From Microcella alkaliphila (GTDB lineage: Bacteria; Actinomycetota; Actinomycetes; Actinomycetales; Microbacteriaceae): a stretch of 64,000 nucleotides of DNA. Under the pieces are notes generated by a model. That model did no database searches. It was given only the letters and a program-made list of their open reading frames with translations, and was not told where the DNA came from. Shown here in pieces: positions 17,341-24,628 of this stretch; within the stretch, counting starts at the first letter, position 1, and each line of letters opens with the position of its first letter. Where the stretch lies: assembly GCF_002355395.1 (NCBI RefSeq), contig NZ_AP017315.1, forward strand, positions 2,638,838 through 2,702,837. The letters run 5' to 3'. The position numbers and the translations under genes were made by a program.

Positions 17341-17762
17341 CTCTCAAGAACGTCCACCCGCTGTTGTCAGGGGAACTCCTGCTGGCGTTGGATCATCTCG
17401 GCCACGGTGACGCCCTGGTGGTCGTTGACCGGAACTACCCGGCCTACACGAGCGGCGCCCCTGTCGTGAGACTCGATTCCCATTCACGCGAGGCGGCAGA
17501 AGCGATCTTGAGCGTTTTCCCTCTCGACGCGACCGGAGTCCCGATGCTCGTGATGGAGGCACCATCACAACCGGATCGAAGTGCCCCCACCATGCGTGAC
17601 GTCGGAGCGATCGCTCGCCGGATCGAGGGACGGGACATCGAAATCGTGCAACTCGAGCGTCACGCGTTCTACGACCGCGCACAGTCCGCTCGGCTCGTCA
17701 TCCTGACGCGGGAATCCGAACCTTACAGCGACCTGATCTGGATCAAGGGGGTTGTCGCCTGA
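17337..17762 (+). CDS. RbsD/FucU-family sugar mutarotase
   Basis: This 141-aa protein starts with a GTG overlapping the kinase stop codon. It matches the FucU/RbsD family: an N-terminal LLSGELLLALDHLGHGDALVVVDRNYPA contains the conserved histidine and aspartate of the GHGD motif, and the C-terminus has HAFYDRAQSARLVILTRE, with the tyrosine and arginine typical of FucU. These enzymes interconvert anomers of fucose or ribose so that the isomerase or kinase can use them. It is the last gene of the operon. Together with the FucI-like neighbour it points to a 6-deoxyhexose or similar sugar, though that is inference. No aldolase gene follows. Confidence 0.9.
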   Translation: MTLKNVHPLLSGELLLALDHLGHGDALVVVDRNYPAYTSGAPVVRLDSHSREAAEAILSVFPLDATGVPMLVMEAPSQPDRSAPTMRDVGAIARRIEGRDIEIVQLERHAFYDRAQSARLVILTRESEPYSDLIWIKGVVA

Positions 17763-17805
17763 CGCGACCACGCCGGAGCTGATTGAAAAATGGCAGAAAC
17801 GCGCG

Positions 17806-18030
17806 TCACTGGGCACCGCGGTTCTGGCGGCGCACCGGTTTGGGCGCGCGGCGGCCGAGGAACGACCTCCGCGGGCCGATCACGAAACCCTGTCGCAGCG
17901 CCTGACGGCCGATGAGCATCCGGAAGACCATCGCATCGCGGTTGCTGAGCGTCATCTCGGCCGTGATGGTGCGGCCGATTAGGGTGGCCTCCATAAGCAC
18001 GCCTTTGCGCTCCTCTGCGTGACTCGACAA
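17806..18030 (-). pseudogene. 3' fragment of a retropepsin-like ATP-dependent zinc protease gene
   Basis: The minus-strand frame reads VLMEATLIGRTITAEMTLSN, then RDAMVFRMLIGRQAL and GFVIGPRRSFL. This is the C-terminal pattern of the RimK-associated ATP-dependent zinc protease domain family (aspartic-protease-like, about 140-160 aa when complete). Only about 60 native residues remain. The 5' part, including the catalytic DTGA-type motif, is missing where the IS3 element begins near 18,020. Its neighbours offer no RimK-like gene. It is a relic of the chromosome before the IS block arrived. Confidence 0.6.
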
Positions 18031-18059
18031 GCTGAACCGTACTCGGTTCTTTGCCGCTC

Positions 18060-18944
18060 CTATGCGGGCGTCAACACCGGGTGGTGCGACGCGTCGAGGT
18101 CAGCGTAGTAGTCGGCCTCGAACTCTTCAGGGGGCACGTTGCCGAGGGTCGAGTGCAGGCGCCTCGCGTTGAACCACTCGACCCATGCCGCGGTCGTCCA
18201 TTCGACATCATCGATCGTGCGCAGCGGTCCGGTTCGGAACGGTGATCCGTCACGGATGGCCTCGTTCTTGAACAGCCCGATCGCGGACTCAGCCAGCGCA
18301 TTGTCGTAGGCGTCGCCGACGGAGCCGATTGAGGCGGCGATGCCTTCCAGGCCCCAAGTTTCGGCGAAGGAGACACTGGTGAATTGCGATCCGGCGTCGC
18401 TGTGATGCACCAGCCCGTCGCCAACGTGGTGCCCGGCGCGGTCGCGTCGCCACAACGCCATCCGCAACGCGGTGGTCACCAGCGGCGTCGTCTTGGTGGT
18501 CGCGGCATGCCAGCCCACGATTGCGCGGGAGAAGCAGTCGACAACGAACGCGACATATACAAACCCTGCCCACGTGCGCACATAGGTGAAGTCCGCAAAC
18601 CACCGCGTATTCGGGGCAGAGGCGGTGAAGTCGCGATCCAGCAAGTCCGGAGCGCGGGTCGCCGCGGGATCCGGCACCGTTGTCCGCACGCCCCTGCCGC
18701 GCACCAGCCCTCTGATGCCCAACTTGCGCATCACCCGATCGACGCGCCTGCTGGAGGCGGCGATCCCTCGTCGGCGCAGCAGCGCGGTCATCTTCCGCCG
18801 CCCATAAAGCGACTCCGGCGTCGCCTCACCCTTGTCGTCCACGCGGGCGGCGCGGATTGCCTCGATCAGGTGGGCGTCGTCGATATCTCGCTGACTGGGC
18901 TGGGCACGCTTCCAGCCCCGATAGGTGCGCTCGGCGACCGGCAC
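18060..18944 (-). CDS. IS3-family transposase OrfB (rve integrase core)
   Basis: The 294-aa frame contains an HTH_21-like N-terminal part (SLYGRRKMTALLRRRGIAAS) and a full DDE integrase core. The first aspartate is in WFADFTYVRT, the second in VHHSDAGSQFTS, and the glutamate in NALAESAIGLFKNE, followed by WVEWFNARRLHSTLG. The frame continues about 30 codons upstream of the GTG at 18,944 and overlaps the end of orfA. This suggests a programmed -1 frameshift that makes an OrfAB fusion transposase, with a T-rich run near 19,055 as a candidate slip site. With orfA interrupted by IS30, the element should be immobile on its own. Confidence 0.9.
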   Translation of the reverse strand: MPVAERTYRGWKRAQPSQRDIDDAHLIEAIRAARVDDKGEATPESLYGRRKMTALLRRRGIAASSRRVDRVMRKLGIRGLVRGRGVRTTVPDPAATRAPDLLDRDFTASAPNTRWFADFTYVRTWAGFVYVAFVVDCFSRAIVGWHAATTKTTPLVTTALRMALWRRDRAGHHVGDGLVHHSDAGSQFTSVSFAETWGLEGIAASIGSVGDAYDNALAESAIGLFKNEAIRDGSPFRTGPLRTIDDVEWTTAAWVEWFNARRLHSTLGNVPPEEFEADYYADLDASHHPVLTPA

Positions 18945-19079
18945 GCCCTGCTCACGCAGAACCTTGCAGATCGACCCGACCGAGCGGCCAAGACTGCGCT
19001 GCTCCTCGATGAAGGCGAGGATCAGCGGCGTCGGGGGTCGAGTTCCCCGGCGAAGAAAACCGCTGCATCGCGAAGGATC

Positions 19080-20313
19080 GGCGGATTCAACCGGTCAGCG
19101 CAATGAGTGCTGTGAGATGAAGCAGACGCTGATCTCGGGAGGCATTCGTTGCAGGGCAAGCATGGTCATCTCAGTCGTGAGCAGAAGCAGCTCGCGCTCC
19201 GTCTCCACTCGAAGGGGTGGCGGCTCATCGATATCGCCCGCGAGATCGGCTGCACGGCCCCGATGGTCGGCCGCATGGCGCGGGAAGGGCGTCACCTCGA
19301 CGGGAAGCCGTTCGGCTGGGAGCCGCGCGAGGGGCATCTGACGGTCTTCGATCGTGAGGAGATCCTGGTTGGTCTCGCGCGCGGTGACACGTTGACCGCG
19401 ATCGCGCTCGCCCTGGGACGGGCGGTGTCGACGGTCAGCCGCGAGGTCAAGCGCGGCGGCGGGCGGGAGGGGTACTCGGCGTGGCGGGCGCATGAGGACG
19501 CGCGAGAGCAGGCCCGCCGACCGAAGCCGTTCAAGCTTGACGGTGGACGGCTGCTCGAGGTTGTCGCGACGCAGCTGGAGCAACTGTGGTCTCCGCAGGA
19601 GATCGCCGCCCGCCTACGGTTGGAGCATCCCGACGACCCGGAGATGCACGTGAGTCACGAGACGATCTACCAGTCCCTGTTCGTGCAGGGACGCGGGCAG
19701 TTGCGCCGCGAGCTTGCCCGCTGCCTGCGGTCAGGGCGTGCGGCACGGAAGTCGCGGACCGCGACGGACCGGCGAGGCCGGCTGCCAGGGATGGTGATGA
19801 TCAGCGAGCGCCCCGCGGAGGTCGAAGACCGCGCCGTGCCGGGGCATTGGGAAGGCGACTTGATCCTCGGTGAGAACAGTCGCAGCGCCGTGGGAACCCT
19901 CGTTGAACGCAGCACCCGCCTCACACTTCTGCTGCACCTGCCCGACGGGAAGAGCGCCGACAAGGTGGAGGCCGCAATGCGCGAGGCGATCACCGCGTTG
20001 CCGGCGTCGCTGGCGCGGACGATCACCTGGGATCAGGGCGCCGAGATGGCCAAGCATTCCGAGTTCACGACAGCGACCGGCATCCCGATCTACTTCTGCG
20101 ACCCGCACTCCCCGTGGCAGCGCGGAAGCAACGAGAACACCAACGGACTGCTACGCCAGTACCTGCCGAAGAGCACCGATCTGAGCATCGTCACCCGCGC
20201 TGAGCTGACCGCGATCCAGGACTCGCTCAACGGACGACCACGCAAAACGCTCGGCTATCTGACACCATCGGAGAAGTTCACAGAACTCGTTGCGACCACC
20301 GGTTGAATCCGCC
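19080..20313 (+). mobile_element. Complete IS30-family element (1,234 bp)
   Basis: The ends are perfect inverted repeats GGCGGATTCAACCGGT (19,080-19,095, and its complement at 20,298-20,313). They are flanked by a 3-bp target duplication, ATC, at 19,077-19,079 and 20,314-20,316. One transposase gene fills the element. The clean ends and duplication mean the insertion is recent relative to its IS3 host. Confidence 0.93.
19149..20306 (+). CDS. IS30-family transposase
   Basis: This 385-aa transposase has an N-terminal helix-turn-helix (LSREQKQLALRLHSKGWRLI, then LTAIALALGRAVSTVSREVK) and a DDE core. The catalytic residues lie in VPGHWEGDLILG, RTITWDQGAEMAKH and PWQRGSNENTNGLLRQYLPK. The IS30 signature with TDLS follows. 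The probable start is TTG at 19,149; an alternative lies a few codons downstream. The length is usual for the family. The frame is intact and both terminal repeats are present, so the element could still be active. Confidence 0.95.
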   Translation: MQGKHGHLSREQKQLALRLHSKGWRLIDIAREIGCTAPMVGRMAREGRHLDGKPFGWEPREGHLTVFDREEILVGLARGDTLTAIALALGRAVSTVSREVKRGGGREGYSAWRAHEDAREQARRPKPFKLDGGRLLEVVATQLEQLWSPQEIAARLRLEHPDDPEMHVSHETIYQSLFVQGRGQLRRELARCLRSGRAARKSRTATDRRGRLPGMVMISERPAEVEDRAVPGHWEGDLILGENSRSAVGTLVERSTRLTLLLHLPDGKSADKVEAAMREAITALPASLARTITWDQGAEMAKHSEFTTATGIPIYFCDPHSPWQRGSNENTNGLLRQYLPKSTDLSIVTRAELTAIQDSLNGRPRKTLGYLTPSEKFTELVATTG

Positions 20314-20644
20314 ATCTCGTTCGCACGCCGCAACTCGCGGACTTCCTGCTCAAGCTCCCGCACTCGTCGGGCGTCGGTGGTGCTCACCCCGGCGACGTGG
20401 CCGTCGTCGATGTCGGCCTGCTTGACCCACGTGCGCACGGACTCGACTCCGTACCCGAGCTGCGACGCGACTCTCTGCACCGTCCCATGCTCGGTCCCCA
20501 ACTCGGTCCGCAAAGTCCGCACCATCCGGACCGCTGCCGCCTTCTCTTCCGGCGAATACCGACGTGCAGTCGGCTTCCCAGCTCCCTGATTCGACACCAT
20601 GACTCCATCCTCGTTTCCAAGGTCAGGAGTCTCCAACAAACTCA

Positions 20645-21030
20645 GGGCGCTTCATACGGCCTCTCACCCAGCCGCGTCAGCCGCATCATGGCCCGCTGGC
20701 GGCGCGACGGCGAAGCCGGACTCGAACCGCGATCGCGCCGCCCGAAAACATCCCCGAACGCCACCCCGACCTCAACGATCGAGCTGATCACGAACCTACG
20801 GGCGAACCTACACACCCAAGGCCTCGACCACGGCCCAACCACGATCGCCTGGCACCTGCAACACCACAACAACATCACCGTCTCCCGCGCCACCATCGCC
20901 CGCAACCTCAAACGGGAGGGCCTGGTGATCCGCGAACTAGTCATCGACCTCGAACGGAACTACCAGCCCCACAGAAATGCAAAAAGCCGAACCCAAAAAT
21001 AGGTTCGGCTGTTGCAGATGTCGTGAGACA
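20645..21030 (+). pseudogene. Internally deleted IS481-family element (first copy)
   Basis: The sequence begins inside the transposase helix-turn-helix (YGLSPSRVSRIMARWRRDGE) and continues in frame through LTNLRANL-type and TIAWHLQHHNNITVSRATI segments. Near 20,935 it jumps directly to the C-terminal tail VIDLERNYQP, which in the intact copy lies about 250 residues later. The whole DDE core is lost by an apparently in-frame deletion. A hairpin (AGCCGAACC at 20,985-20,993 with GGTTCGGCT at 21,002-21,010) and an end similar to TGTCTCACGACAT close the element. The first 25 or so codons are missing at the junction with IS3. It cannot transpose by itself. Confidence 0.75.
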
Positions 21031-21035
21031 TCACA

Positions 21036-21051
21036 ATGGCGGTGACGGTGG
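21036..21051. repeat. 16-bp target duplication, left copy (tRNA-Ser 3' end sequence)
   Basis: ATGGCGGTGACGGTGG here is identical to 23,781-23,796. The two copies abut the two ends of the second IS481 exactly. The sequence is the complement of the 3' end of the tRNA-Ser gene, including the encoded CCA. A duplication of this length is at the long end of what is reported for IS481-family elements. Confidence 0.8.
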
Positions 21052-21307
21052 TGTCTAGTTTCAGGACATAGGAAACCCGTGTCTCACGACATAGGAAACT
21101 TCCCGGCACGCTCAAACACGTGTCGAAGGCCCGCCTGATCATCACCGCCGTCACCATCCAGGGCCTGTCGCAGGCCGAGGCAGCACGCCGCTACAACGCC
21201 TCACCCGGATGGGTCTCCAAACTCATCGCCCGCTGGCGCACCGAAGGAGACAAAGCGCTCGAGCCCCGATCCCGGAAACCCCGCACCACCCCGAATGCGA
21301 TCGACCC

Positions 21308-22712
21308 GGTGGCGTCCCCTGTGGTGGTGTAGTTTCCCGGCTCGAGTGTCACGTTGAGAACGTGGTGAGCCATCGTGCGATGGTCAGTGAGTACCGATCA
21401 AAGTCACTCACAGGAAGACACAAACGCACGATGGCTCTTAACCAGTCTGCCCTCCTCGAGCTCCTCGGGGAACTGAAACTCACCGATGTCACCGACCGGA
21501 TCCGGGTCGCGACCGAGACGCTCTACCAGGAGCTGATCGACGCCGAGGCTGCCGCGTTCATCGGCGCTGCCCCCTACGAACGTTCGGAGGGTCGGGTCGC
21601 GGTCCGCAACGGGACCCGACCCCGCACCCTTTCGACCACGGCCGGGGATCTCGATCTGCGGATCCCGAAGCTGCGCGCGGGGTCGTTCTTCCCGTCGCTG
21701 CTGGAACGCCGCCGCCGGGTCGACCAAGCCCTGTTTGCGGTCGTGATGGAGGCGTACGTCCACGGTGTCTCGACTCGCAAGGTCGACGACCTCGTCAAAG
21801 CGCTCGGCGCCGACACCGGGATCTCCAAGTCCGAGGTGTCGCGGATCTGCGCCAACCTGGACGAGGATGTCGCCGCGTTCCGAGACCGCCCGCTCGCCGA
21901 CACCACGTACCCGTACGTGTTCCTCGACGCGACCTACTGCAAAGCGAGGGTCGGCCGGCGTGTCGTCTCTCAAGCCGTCGTCGTCGCCATCGGCGTCGCC
22001 GCGGACGGGCGCAGGGAAGTGCTGGGCTTCGAGGTCGGCGACACCGAGTCGCAGCCGTTCTGGACGACGTTTCTCCGCTCCCTCAAGGCCCGCGGCCTCG
22101 ACGGGGTCAAGCTGGTCATCAGCGACGCCCATACCGGACTGATCGCTGCGATTGAGACGGTGTTCCAAGGCTCCGGCTGGCAGAGATGCAGGGTGCATTT
22201 CATGCGGAACGTGCTCTCCCAGGTCCCGAAGACCGCCGGCCCGATGGTCGCGTCGATCATCCGCACCATCTTCGCCCAACCCGACACAGAGCACGTCTTC
22301 GCGCAGTTCCACGAAGTCACCCGGATGCTCACCCGCTCGCACCCGAAGATCGCGGACATGCTCGAAGAGGCGAAGAACGACATCCTCGCGTTCTGCGGAT
22401 TCCCGCAGCAGCACTGGCGGCAGATCTGGTCCACGAACCCGCTCGAGCGGGTGAACAAGGAGATCAAGCGCCGCACCGATGTCGTCGGCACGTTCCCGAA
22501 CCCGGCGGCGCTGCTGCGCCTCGCCGGACACGTCCTCATCGAGCAACACGACGAATGGGACGGGGCCGACCGCCGTTACTTCAGCGAGCACTCCATGAAG
22601 CTCCTCAACGTCGAAAAAGAGGAGGTCGCGATCCCCGAACTCGCTGCGGCATAATCACAGAAGCTGATCCCGCACGTTGTTGAGAAACTCCACCACTCAA
22701 AGGGACGTCACC
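21308..22712 (+). mobile_element. Complete IS256-family element (1,405 bp)
   Basis: Terminal repeats are GGTGGCGTCCC on the left and, reading inward, GGTGACGTCCC on the right. The 8-bp target duplication ATCGACCC lies at 21,300-21,307 and 22,713-22,720. The element holds a single intact transposase gene. Clear ends and duplication indicate a recent insertion into the IS481 transposase. Confidence 0.92.
21431..22654 (+). CDS. IS256-family (Mutator-like) transposase
   Basis: This 407-aa transposase is of normal length for IS256. The start ATG at 21,431 follows AGGAAGACACAAACGCACG and gives the usual MALNQSALLELL opening. The catalytic triad is visible: the first aspartate in YVFLDATYCKARV, the second in KLVISDAHTGL, and the glutamate in the C/D(2)H-adjacent helix around WSTNPLERVNKEIKRR. 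The CRVHFMRNVL motif typical of the Mutator group is also present. The frame is intact and both ends are preserved, so it may be mobile. A diverged end of a related element is at 6803-6852. Confidence 0.95.
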   Translation: MALNQSALLELLGELKLTDVTDRIRVATETLYQELIDAEAAAFIGAAPYERSEGRVAVRNGTRPRTLSTTAGDLDLRIPKLRAGSFFPSLLERRRRVDQALFAVVMEAYVHGVSTRKVDDLVKALGADTGISKSEVSRICANLDEDVAAFRDRPLADTTYPYVFLDATYCKARVGRRVVSQAVVVAIGVAADGRREVLGFEVGDTESQPFWTTFLRSLKARGLDGVKLVISDAHTGLIAAIETVFQGSGWQRCRVHFMRNVLSQVPKTAGPMVASIIRTIFAQPDTEHVFAQFHEVTRMLTRSHPKIADMLEEAKNDILAFCGFPQQHWRQIWSTNPLERVNKEIKRRTDVVGTFPNPAALLRLAGHVLIEQHDEWDGADRRYFSEHSMKLLNVEKEEVAIPELAAA

Positions 22713-23729
22713 ATCGACCCTGCCACGGTCGAGCTGATCGTGCGACTGCGCCGCGAGCTGACCGCACGCGGCCTCGATGCCGGCGCCCACACCATCCGCT
22801 GGCACCTCGAACACCACCACGGCCTCACCGTGTCACCGGCGACGATCTGGCGCACCCTGAACCGCGAAGGACTCATCACCCCCGAACCGAAGAAACGCCC
22901 GAAGTCCTCCTACATCCGCTTTGAAGCATCCCTACCCAACGAGTGCTGGCAGTCCGACTTCACCCACTACCGCCTCGCAGACGGATCCGACGCGCAAATC
23001 CTGAGCTGGCTGGACGACTGCACCCGCTACGCGATCTCTCTCACCGCCCACGTCGCGGTCACCACCCCGATCGTCGTCACCACCTTCCGCCACGCATGCC
23101 AAAAACATGGAGAACCCGCCTCAACACTGACCGATAACGGCATGGTCTTCACCGTCAAACACTCCGGATGGGGACGCCGCGGCGGCCGCAACGCCTTCGA
23201 AACAGAACTCCGCACCCGCAACATCGTGCAAAAGAACGGCTCCCCCTCTCACCCGCAAACCCAAGGCAAGGTCGAACGGTTCCAGCAGACGATGAAGAAC
23301 TGGCTCCGCGCGAAACAGACACAACCCGAAACAACCGAGGAACTGCAGCAGCTACTCGACGAGTTCGCCACCGAATACAACCAGCACCGCCCCCACCGAT
23401 CCCTGCCACACCACGCAACCCCCGCCGCCCGCTACCAAGCACTGCCCAAAGCCACCCCCACCGTCGGCAGCAGAGAACGCGACAACCACACCCGAATCCG
23501 GCACGACAAAGTCGACAAAACCGGCTGCATCACCCTGCGCATCGCAAGCCGCATGCACCACATCGGAATCAGCCGAACCCACGCAGGAACCCACGTCCTG
23601 GTGCTCGTCAACGACCTCGACGTCACCATCATCAACGCCGCCACCGGCGAACTGCTCCGAGAACTCACCATCGACACCAGCCGCGACTATCAACCCACCG
23701 GCCGACCCAAAGGCCCCCAGAAACGCAGA

Positions 23730-23759
23730 AAACCCCCGAACCAATAGGTTCGAGGGTTT
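23730..23759 (+). terminator. Hairpin after the IS481 transposase gene
   Basis: AAACCCCCGAACC (23,730-23,742) pairs with GGTTCGAGGGTTT (23,747-23,759) around a 4-nt loop, and the transposase stop codon lies in the loop region. A run of T is weak. It probably limits transcription in or out of the element; the fragment at 4402-4568 keeps a variant. Confidence 0.55.
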
Positions 23760-23781
23760 CCTATGTCCTGAGACAGGACAA

Positions 23782-23872
23782 TGGCGGTGACGGTGGGATT
23801 TGAACCCACGGTAGGGGGTTACCCTACACAACTTTTCGAGAGTTGCACCTTCGGCCGCTCGGACACGTCACC
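23782..23872 (-). tRNA. tRNA-Ser (anticodon CGA), CCA encoded
   Basis: The minus strand folds into a class II tRNA. The acceptor arms GGTGACG and CGTCACC pair, followed by discriminator G and an encoded CCA. The anticodon arm CAACT-CTCGAAA-AGTTG gives anticodon CGA for UCG codons. A long variable arm (GTAGGGTAACCCCCTAC region) and TTCAAAT T-loop confirm serine. The 3' end is the target duplicated by the adjacent IS481, but the gene itself remains whole. It marks the boundary between the accessory block and core genes. Confidence 0.95.
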
Positions 23873-23937
23873 GCGCACGAGTGTAGTACAGCCGCGCGGC
23901 CCGGTCGAAACGGGGCGACGCGGCTACGATTCCGAGC

Positions 23938-24618
23938 GTGACCTGGAGCCCGCGCACCCCGTTCGTGCGCCGTCGCCTCGATGAGTGGCGCCGGCGGGCC
24001 GACGAGGCGGGCGAGCTGCTCTACGTCGCGCTTGGCGACTCGGCCGCCCTGGGCGTGGGAGTGCGCGACCTCGACGCCAGCTACGTCGGGCTCGCCGCCC
24101 ACCGGCTGCAGCGCCTGTCGTTCCGAACGGTCCGCGTCGTGAACCTCGCCCGCTACGGCGCTCGCGCCGACGACGTGCTTGACCGGCAACTCGACGCGCT
24201 CAGCGACGTCGAACGCGTGGCCGGCCGCCCCGCCGACATGGTCACGCTCGATGTCGGCGGCAACGACGCGGGCCGCACGCCCGCCGACGAGGCGGATGCG
24301 CGCATCCATGAGATCGTTCGCCGACTGCCCGCGCACGCGATCGTCGCCGACGTTCCCTGCTTCCATTTCGGCGAGCGCGAATGGGATGCCCGTCGCCTGT
24401 CGCGCACGATCACCGACGCCGCTCACGCGGCCGGCCTCGCGCTCGCGCCGCTGCATCGCGTGACCGAGCTGCGGCGCGGCTGGGGCTCGTTTCCCGACTT
24501 CGCGTGGGACCAGTTCCATCCGAGCCGCCGCGGCTACCGCGTGTGGGATTCGGCCTTCGCCGGAGCGGTGGGGCGTCGCGCGCGCGAGCTTCGCGCCGAT
24601 GTCGGCGGTTCCGCTTAG
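23938..24618 (+). CDS. SGNH/GDSL-family hydrolase
   Basis: This 226-aa esterase-like protein has the family blocks in order. Block I is VALGDSAALGVG (catalytic serine at about residue 36), block II holds the NLARYGARADDVL glycine region, and block III is DVGGNDAG. Block V is WDQFHPSRRGYRVW, with the catalytic aspartate and histidine. These enzymes hydrolyse esters of lipids, acyl or acetyl groups; the substrate is not predictable. No signal peptide is visible, so it acts in the cytoplasm. The start is GTG at 23,938. It ends 10 bp before radA and may be co-transcribed with it. Confidence 0.9.
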   Translation: MTWSPRTPFVRRRLDEWRRRADEAGELLYVALGDSAALGVGVRDLDASYVGLAAHRLQRLSFRTVRVVNLARYGARADDVLDRQLDALSDVERVAGRPADMVTLDVGGNDAGRTPADEADARIHEIVRRLPAHAIVADVPCFHFGEREWDARRLSRTITDAAHAAGLALAPLHRVTELRRGWGSFPDFAWDQFHPSRRGYRVWDSAFAGAVGRRARELRADVGGSA

Positions 24619-24628
24619 CCTTATCGCC

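Larger units (their letters stand above)
19022..20600 (-). pseudogene. IS3-family orfA split by IS30 insertion
   Basis: The 5' portion (20,600 down to 20,314) encodes a helix-turn-helix protein: RRYSPEEKAAAVRMVRTLR, then VRTWVKQADIDDG and a coiled-coil leucine-zipper-like EQEVRELRRANE. The 3' portion (19,079 to 19,022) encodes ILRDAAVFFAGELDPRRR and the stop. Removing the IS30 and one copy of its ATC target duplication leaves 342 bp, a 113-aa OrfA in frame. The gene was therefore intact until IS30 arrived. OrfA normally binds the element ends and contributes the N-terminus of the fusion transposase. Confidence 0.85.
18020..20644 (-). mobile_element. IS3-family element interrupted by IS30
   Basis: The element carries orfA and orfB on the minus strand in the usual overlapping IS3 arrangement. 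Its orfA is split by a complete IS30 (19,080-20,313). The 5' side seems to end near 20,644, where sequence passes directly into an IS481 transposase fragment. The 3' side ends near 18,020-18,060, next to the zinc-protease fragment. I could not align convincing terminal inverted repeats, so both borders are approximate. The two flanks are unrelated and share no target duplication, so material was deleted after insertion. Confidence 0.7.
21120..23747 (+). pseudogene. IS481-family transposase interrupted by IS256
   Basis: The N-terminal part (21,120-21,307) encodes a helix-turn-helix: GLSQAEAARRYNASPGWVSK. The remainder (22,713-23,747) encodes the integrase core with catalytic residues in WQSDFTHYRL, STLTDNGMVFT and QGKVERFQQTMKNW, then NQHRPHRSLPHHATP. 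Removing the IS256 and one copy of the 8-bp duplication ATCGACCC leaves 1,215 bp. That is exactly 405 codons, so precise excision would restore a 404-aa transposase. In its present state the distal part could only be made from an internal start and lacks the DNA-binding domain. Confidence 0.85.
21052..23780 (+). mobile_element. IS481-family element (second copy) split by IS256
   Basis: Ends are imperfect inverted repeats: TGTCTAGTTTCAGGACATAG at 21,052 and, reading inward from 23,780, TGTCCTGTCTCAGGACATAG. A second ACGACATAGGAAAC motif lies just inside the left end. The element is flanked by the 16-bp duplication of the tRNA-Ser 3' end. It contains one transposase gene, interrupted at codon 63 by a complete IS256. 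Without the IS256 it would be about 1.3 kb. A 167-bp end fragment of a near-identical copy occurs at 4402-4568. Confidence 0.85.

Noticed and set aside
21036..23796. attL/attR of an integrase-driven element at tRNA-Ser
   Set aside because: The 16-bp repeats abut the IS481 ends exactly and there is no integrase gene, so they are target duplications.
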